Shown: positions 31,601 to 36,498 of the stretch, piece by piece
Position numbering within the stretch: position 1 is the first letter of the stretch
How the letters are laid out: every line of letters starts with the position of its first letter
NCBI GenBank assembly: GCA_025201365.1
Contig: JAIXMF010000116.1
Location: 1 to 36,498 of the forward strand
Source: Syncephalis plumigaleata
Lineage: Eukaryota > Zoopagomycota > Zoopagomycetes > Zoopagales > Piptocephalidaceae
Length of the DNA: 36,498 bases
Reading direction: 5' to 3'
Notes under the pieces: model-generated
The model's database searches: none
Told to the model about the DNA's origin: nothing
The model's input: only the letters and a program-made list of their open reading frames with translations
Program-made: the position numbers and the translations under genes

Positions 31601-34600
31601 ACAATGCAGGCTATTTGTCAATCGGTTGAAAATATCTCACTTGCCACACGTCGTCAATTGGACAATATTGATCAGTTAGCGGTGCAATTAGATCAACTAT
31701 CGATTATTGGCGCGCAAAACACTAAACCCGCATCTGGCTACAACGAATCCAGCAAGAAATTCATGTCTGGATCTGGTCCATCGGTAATACGAAGACGACG
31801 CTTACACAAACGACTACACACTATCGTGGCAGAGAGAAATGAGCCGCGTCATGCATGTTTGACGGATCTTCAAGGTGTGAAATTAAGCGATTTATACGTC
31901 AAGTCAACGGATCGTTTACAGGAAGAGTTGCAGGATTCAACAACTGCACCTAACATCAATAAGGCAAAGGAAGAGGAAGAGTCGAATATACTGCCGTTAG
32001 AACTTAATACGCCCAGTTACACCTTAGACACCCGTTCATTATCGAATGTCACATCGGATAATGAGAATCCATTCGATATTGATGCCACAAGAATGATTCA
32101 TGAAAAGGCCAAACTGCCCGTTAAACTTGTTCCAAATGATGAGGTATCATTCAGCAATATGTCACCTATGGCATGGAGTACACCCACTAAAAAGCCTAGC
32201 CAGTCAAATAGTAGTAATCCGTTAATTACACCAACACAACATGCATCCACACCTGAACGTAGCACGCTCTTGTCAATAGGAAAGAATATCATTCAGGATG
32301 ACAATGAATCGATTAGTTCGATCGATGAAAGTCTGTCATTAGAGCAGTCATCATTAACGATAAAGGAGGCATTCCACGTTGAAGAACAAGTAGGCTTCTC
32401 GATTCCTCAATCATTATCGACAGAATCAGATGAATTGGCCAATACTGACAATGCAAAGAATACGCATACGATTGAAACTGTCGATAATGAAGTGATAGCA
32501 TCAAGATCACCATCACCGTCGATTGAATTACCAGAGGAACCTGCTCCTACTTCTCCTTTGTTAGAAATTGAAGAAGCAGTGAATGAACAAGAATCAGATG
32601 TGACAGAGGAGGAAACACAGGAGCAATCTAGTATAATGGATCAATTGGATGATCAAGAGACGAGTGTATCTGAAGAAGAGGAAGAGGAAGAGGAAGAAGA
32701 AGAAGAGGAAGAGGAAGAGGAAGAAGAAGAGGAAGAAGAGGAAGAGGAAGCTATTTCATCGGAAGAAGAAGAGGAGGCCGTTGCATCTACAGAAGAATCA
32801 ATACACGACAAATCGACGGCAGATGAAGAAGCAGAAGAGGAAGAGCATCAAATATATTTATCTGAAGTGGATAGTCAGCAAGAAAGTGAGACTAGCGAGT
32901 ATGTCAATGAAGCAGTTGAAGAAACAGATGAAGAGACTTCGATCAATGACAACAATGCAATAGTAGAGGAAGAAGAACTCAGCGACTTGCTATCATCTGC
33001 GGTATCCGATAAGCACGAAGAGATCGATGAACAACCATCAGATGAGATTGTGCATGATGATGCTATTACACCAGTACCTGATACTGACAATGTAGAAGAA
33101 GAGGAATTATCTACAGTCATTGATAACGTGAATGAGCAACCTACCATTAATAAGGAAGAGGAAGAAGCGGAAGAAGCTGAAGAAGAGCAAGAACAACAAG
33201 CAGAATTAGAAACTAAGGAGCAAGCAGAAGTAGAAACTGAGGAACAAGCACAGGAAGTTGAGGAAGAGCAAGAACAACAAGCTGAATTAGAAGCCGAGGA
33301 ACAAGTCGAGGAACAAACAGAAGAAGCCAAGGAGGAGCAAGATCAACAAATTGAGAAGCAAGTCGAGGAAGAAGCACAACAACAAGTGGAAGAAGTAGAG
33401 GTAGTGGAAGAGCAACAGCAACAAGCAGAAGAAGCCGAGGAAGAGCAACAACAGCAAGCGGAAGAGGTTGAAGTGATTGAAGAACCAACTGAAGCAGAAG
33501 AAGTGGAGGTGGTAGAAGTTGTTGAAGATGTCGTTGATACTATTGACATAGCAGAGGATAACAAGGAGGAAAGTGCTCTTACTCAACATTTATTCTCATT
33601 AGATACAATACCGGCAACAGTGGCAGACACAACTATTACACAGTCTAATGCATTCGATCAAATGAGAAATCCTATTCCTAGTATGAACACTTATAATGCT
33701 ATGAATGATGATGATGATGATGATGCCGTTTTAGTACAACAACCATCACGTTCCAATACGGCCATTTCATTAAGCTTCTCAGCTTGTGATATGGATTCAG
33801 ATGAAGAAGAGGAAGCTCGTGCTGCGGTGGTGGTACCCGGTCTTGAAGATGAAAAAGATGAAGCAATGGAGATGCGTTCCACATTCGGTGCATTTGGTCT
33901 TGGTACCAGTGGTGGTTGGTCTAGTAATAAACCAGGTAAGTAGAATGAATAGCAACTAATATCAAGTAACAACCAATAATATTCGATATAAATAAACATT
34001 AATAGCAGGTAGTGCATTTGGTGGACAAACCACTATTAATACCAGCGATTCAATCAATCAAGCTGGTACGGGTTCTTTCTCATTCGCATCATTTGGATCT
34101 ACATTGACCGATGATTCAGCATTTAATACAGCGCCATCCACTGGATTCTCTACAGGATTCTCTACATCCAATACTAATAATACCAGCGGTGTATTTGGAC
34201 AACCTAATAGTACAACAAGTGGAACTTCCTCATTTAAAACAAGTGGTACGGGATTCGGTGCCATGGTACTTGGGCAATCGGGTAACAATAACAGCAATAC
34301 ATCTACTGGTGCATTTGGACAAGCATCTACATCGTCGTTTGGTAGTAACACTACATCAACAGCATCAAGTAGACCGGTATTCGGGCAGCCATCTACTTTA
34401 GGATCAGGATCAGTATTCGGGCAACCATCTACCTTAGGATCGGGATCGGTATTCGGGCAGACTGCCACCTTAGGTGCTAGTAACAGCAATAACAGTAGTA
34501 GTAGTAGTGCGCCAGTATTTGGTCAAACTACATCATTAGGAGGGGCAAGTGGTGGATTTGGTCGATTCGCCGCTACAAATCAACAAACATCAAGTGGATC

Positions 34601-35037
34601 AGGATTTGGCGGATTTGGAACGTAAGTTTATTACAATTGTTACGAGTAACATAATATGTTACTAACATTTATTATTTCAGACAAAATAGCATGGGTTTCT
34701 CATCGTTTAGCAGTCAGGGACAAGGAAATGCCTTGGATCAAGAGACTACAAGTCAGAATACATCCGATTCAGCATTCAGGTAAACGTGTATAACAATGAT
34801 ACAATTATGTGCAACCTATTCACTCATTTATGATAAATACCAATCATAGTTCCACAACATTCGGTAGCACTAAAAGACACCATCTGCATGGTAAGCCTAT
34901 CCAATGTGTAAAGGGAGCGAGTGTATCACAAAAAGTAACTAACTAGAAACGAAACTAATCAATATTGTTTATTTGTAACAACATTACATTATAGGGGGAA
35001 TAATACTAATAGTAGCTTTAATCAGTATCGTGGTTAA
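28672..35037 (+). CDS. NUP159: Nucleoporin NUP159/NUP214 (beta-propeller plus FG repeats)
   Basis: Cytoplasmic-side nuclear pore protein for mRNA export. Exons: 28672-28719, 28794-28935, 29003-29220, 29276-29462, 29530-29658, 29732-29960, 30043-30685, 30770-30805, 30864-30920, 30974-31169, 31238-31374, 31429-31526, 31594-33935, 34009-34621, 34681-34779, 34850-34890, and a last exon ending near 35037; about 1,750 aa. The N-terminal propeller (to about 490) is typical, with the family block PIGLALNTISLDGPATM and LLIVYTLEGTLVCYHV. The middle has helical segments and a very acidic region with 26 consecutive Glu. The C-terminus has FG repeats (VFGQP, GFGAM, AFGQ, GFGGFG). The last join needs one more G in the run at 34996-35000; then it ends SSFNQYRG-stop. 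I see no C-terminal coiled coil like that of yeast Nup159. Confidence 0.88.
30739..30763. repeat. TA dinucleotide microsatellite in NUP159 intron
   Basis: About 12 tandem ta units between the donor at 30686 and acceptor at 30769. Confidence 0.85.
32672..32749 (+). repeat. GAA/GAG codon run, 26 glutamates
   Basis: Uninterrupted in-frame GAA/GAG codons in NUP159 exon 13. Further Glu/Gln-rich sequence continues from 33150 to 33530. Mixed GAA and GAG codons suggest an old or selected tract rather than fresh slippage. Confidence 0.9.
34378..34476 (+). repeat. 36-base tandem repeat coding FG units
   Basis: About 2.7 copies of a 36-base unit (34378-34413, 34414-34449, 34450 onward) encoding VFGQPSTLGSGS, so new FG repeats were made by tandem duplication. 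Copies differ by a few synonymous bases. Confidence 0.85.
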
Positions 35038-35340
35038 GGTAGAAAAGAAATTGAAAGAAAAGAGTAGGCCAATATTGAATCAAATTCTAAATGCTTCATT
35101 GCAGAGCTATCTAAATGCGTCCTTATGTTTAAGTTCCATTAACGTGTCATGTACACGTGCTAGTTTCAAACCGTTTTTGTAATCCGATACAAATAAACAA
35201 CCATAAATACATATGGCCTATGCCAAATGCGTATTATGATCATCTTCCATAGTGTTTTTCTCTTTCTTCTATTTCTCACTCACTCTCTTACTCACTCACT
35301 CTTACTCTCTTACTCGCCGTCTATCTATCTATCTATCAGC
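35038..35340. other. Intergenic, NUP159 to subtilase
   Basis: Contains an AATAAA at 35192-35197 that could end NUP159, and a strong pyrimidine tract with tcac/tctat units (about 35255-35338) directly before the subtilase ATG at 35341, likely its core promoter or leader. Confidence 0.55.
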
Positions 35341-36498
35341 ATGGCCATCTATAACGCTGTACTTTGTACTTTGATGGCTATTTCATGCCTTTTATCCGCT
35401 CATAGAACATGGGCAATGCTACCCTTGAATGCAGTGGATATAATACAGCCTCCACCATCATCACCCGAGGAGGTTCAAACACAAGTAGATGGCGCATTTA
35501 TTATCAAGTTACGATCTAGCACGAATGTCACCGCATACATGGAGGAGATCAAGAAGAATAAAGGGTTAGGCTTGTCTATTCAGCACATTTACGATTATGG
35601 TGATTTAAAGGATTGCTAGTGAAGCATCACCAGTGCCGTGCGTGAATTACAACGCAACTCACAGGTGGAATACGTGGAACACAGCGTATTCTACGTGTTG
35701 CAGTGAACAGGCCAATCCACCGAATTGGGGATTATCGCGTATCTCGCAAACGAATCTTAATCTTGACGAAGCGTACACCTATCCTGATGGATCAGGTGCC
35801 GGTATTGACGCTTGGATCATTGACACGGGCGTTATGGCCAGCATCCTGATCTTGAGGGACGTGCTCGATTAGCGGCCAATTACGTGAAAGACGAGGATAT
35901 GCTCGATCTACACGGTCATGGCACGCATGTCGCGGGTATTATCGCATCGAAAACGTACGGTGTGGCTAAACGGGCCAACATCATCGGTGTGAGGTGTTGA
36001 ACGAGATGGGATCCGGATCCGATGCCAATGTCATTGCAGGTATACAACATGCTGTGAAATCGGCAAGACTCGGTAAATCCGTGTTAATTTGTCGTTGGCC
36101 GGTACCAAGTCACGCTCCTTAGACGATGCGGTGAATGCCGCGGCAAACGTCGGATTCCCGTCATGGTAGCCGGGGTAATGGACGACAGAACGCGTGTAAT
36201 GCCTCGCCATCCGGTGCCAAACAAGTGTTTACGGTGCCGCTAGCAATAAGCGTAATCAACAAGCACAATTCACGAATTACGGAGGGTGTACGAATTATAC
36301 GCACCCGGCACGGATATCACCTCGTTTGGATTGACGCACGTAGTAATGGTAAGGGATCAATACCGCATCAGGTACATCTATGGCAGTAGCGCATGTCACC
36401 GGTGTTGCCCGCATTGTATCTCGCCAAGCGTTCGTATAACAAAGTGGACGATTTCTATAACGAATTGATTACACGAGCCACCACTGGCAAGTTGACCA
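35341..36498 (+). CDS. Secreted S8 subtilase (proteinase K-like), 3' end outside, frame broken by indels
   Basis: Extracellular serine protease. The start at 35341 gives a signal peptide (VLCTLMAISCLLSA), then an I9-type inhibitory propeptide (GAFIIKLRSSTNV to about 35700). The catalytic core follows: Asp in DAWIIDTGV (35822), His in HGHGTHVAGI (35911-35928), and Ser in SGTSMAVAHVTG (TCT at 36376-36378), so the triad is intact. The reading frame changes at least ten times, near 35608, 35622, 35703, 35834, 35994, 36082, 36153, 36171, 36190, 36234, 36295, 36341, 36362 and 36410. Most are a single base missing from a 2-4 base run, with conserved residues continuing on both sides and few substitutions. 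This looks like sequencing error at a contig end; a young pseudogene is the alternative. Confidence 0.8.

Noticed and set aside
32649-33589. Several open frames with Lys/Arg, Ser/Cys or Leu runs on both strands
   Set aside because: Shadows of the GAA/GAG/CAA-rich NUP159 exon; the plus-strand frame is continuous with conserved propeller and FG parts.
34996-35190. Frame after the last NUP159 acceptor giving a hydrophobic, membrane-like tail (IILIVALISIVVK)
   Set aside because: It appears only because of a one-base phase mismatch at a G run. The adjacent frame gives a short Asn/Ser/Phe tail ending in a stop, as expected for an FG nucleoporin.
1-36498. tRNA genes, rRNA or CRISPR arrays
   Set aside because: No cloverleaf with a GGTTCGA-type T-arm, no rRNA-like sequence and no repeat-spacer array was seen on either strand by eye; a tRNAscan run would settle the first.

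Overview
The window is eukaryotic nuclear DNA, most likely from an early-diverging fungus. Support for this: genes are cut by many short GT-AG introns (mostly 45-110 bases, with ctaat/ctaac-like motifs before the acceptor); a hybrid histidine kinase and a proteinase-K-type subtilase are present; Asn/Ser/Thr-rich low-complexity inserts are common; intergenic DNA is AT-rich. A mycoparasitic zoopagomycete-like lineage would fit, but no marker in the window settles this. I saw no tRNA, rRNA, CRISPR array or recognisable transposase.

Layout. 1-1172: 3' part of the clamp-loader gene CTF18 (+). 1339-5752: two tandem copies of a ~2.24 kb unit, each carrying a four-exon minus-strand gene for a secreted protein. 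A third, dispersed copy lies at 22711-25028. 6093-11347: an unrecognised 1,633-aa helical-repeat protein (+). 11646-16989: a 1,654-aa membrane hybrid histidine kinase (-). 16990-19283: an unusually long gene-poor gap. 19284-21155: ERV46/ERGIC3 cargo receptor (-). 22071-22421: a small secreted protein with a duplicated four-cysteine motif (-). 25554-28395: ATG16 with a full WD40 propeller (-), divergent from NUP159/NUP214 at 28672-35037 (+). 35341-36498: start and catalytic region of a secreted S8 subtilase (+), disrupted by many single-base indels.

The main discovery candidate is the three-copy secreted family. After splicing, each copy has a signal peptide, a Gln/Asn-rich stalk and a protein-kinase-like domain in which the catalytic-loop and DFG positions have all been replaced. 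The catalytic-loop region sits on its own 54-base exon. Between copies, coding sequence has diverged far more (about 30% of residues in the last exon of copies 1 and 2) than introns and flanking non-coding DNA (about 3%). That pattern is expected under diversifying selection, as for effectors. With the Cys-rich secreted protein and the subtilase, the window carries several secreted products among conserved housekeeping genes.

Sequence quality. Single-base length differences, largely in short homopolymers, break CTF18 in the first ~1.1 kb and the subtilase in the last ~0.9 kb, plus probably the last NUP159 exon. The genes in between splice into perfect frames (for example all 18 ATG16 exons). 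This looks like low-coverage contig ends rather than gene decay.
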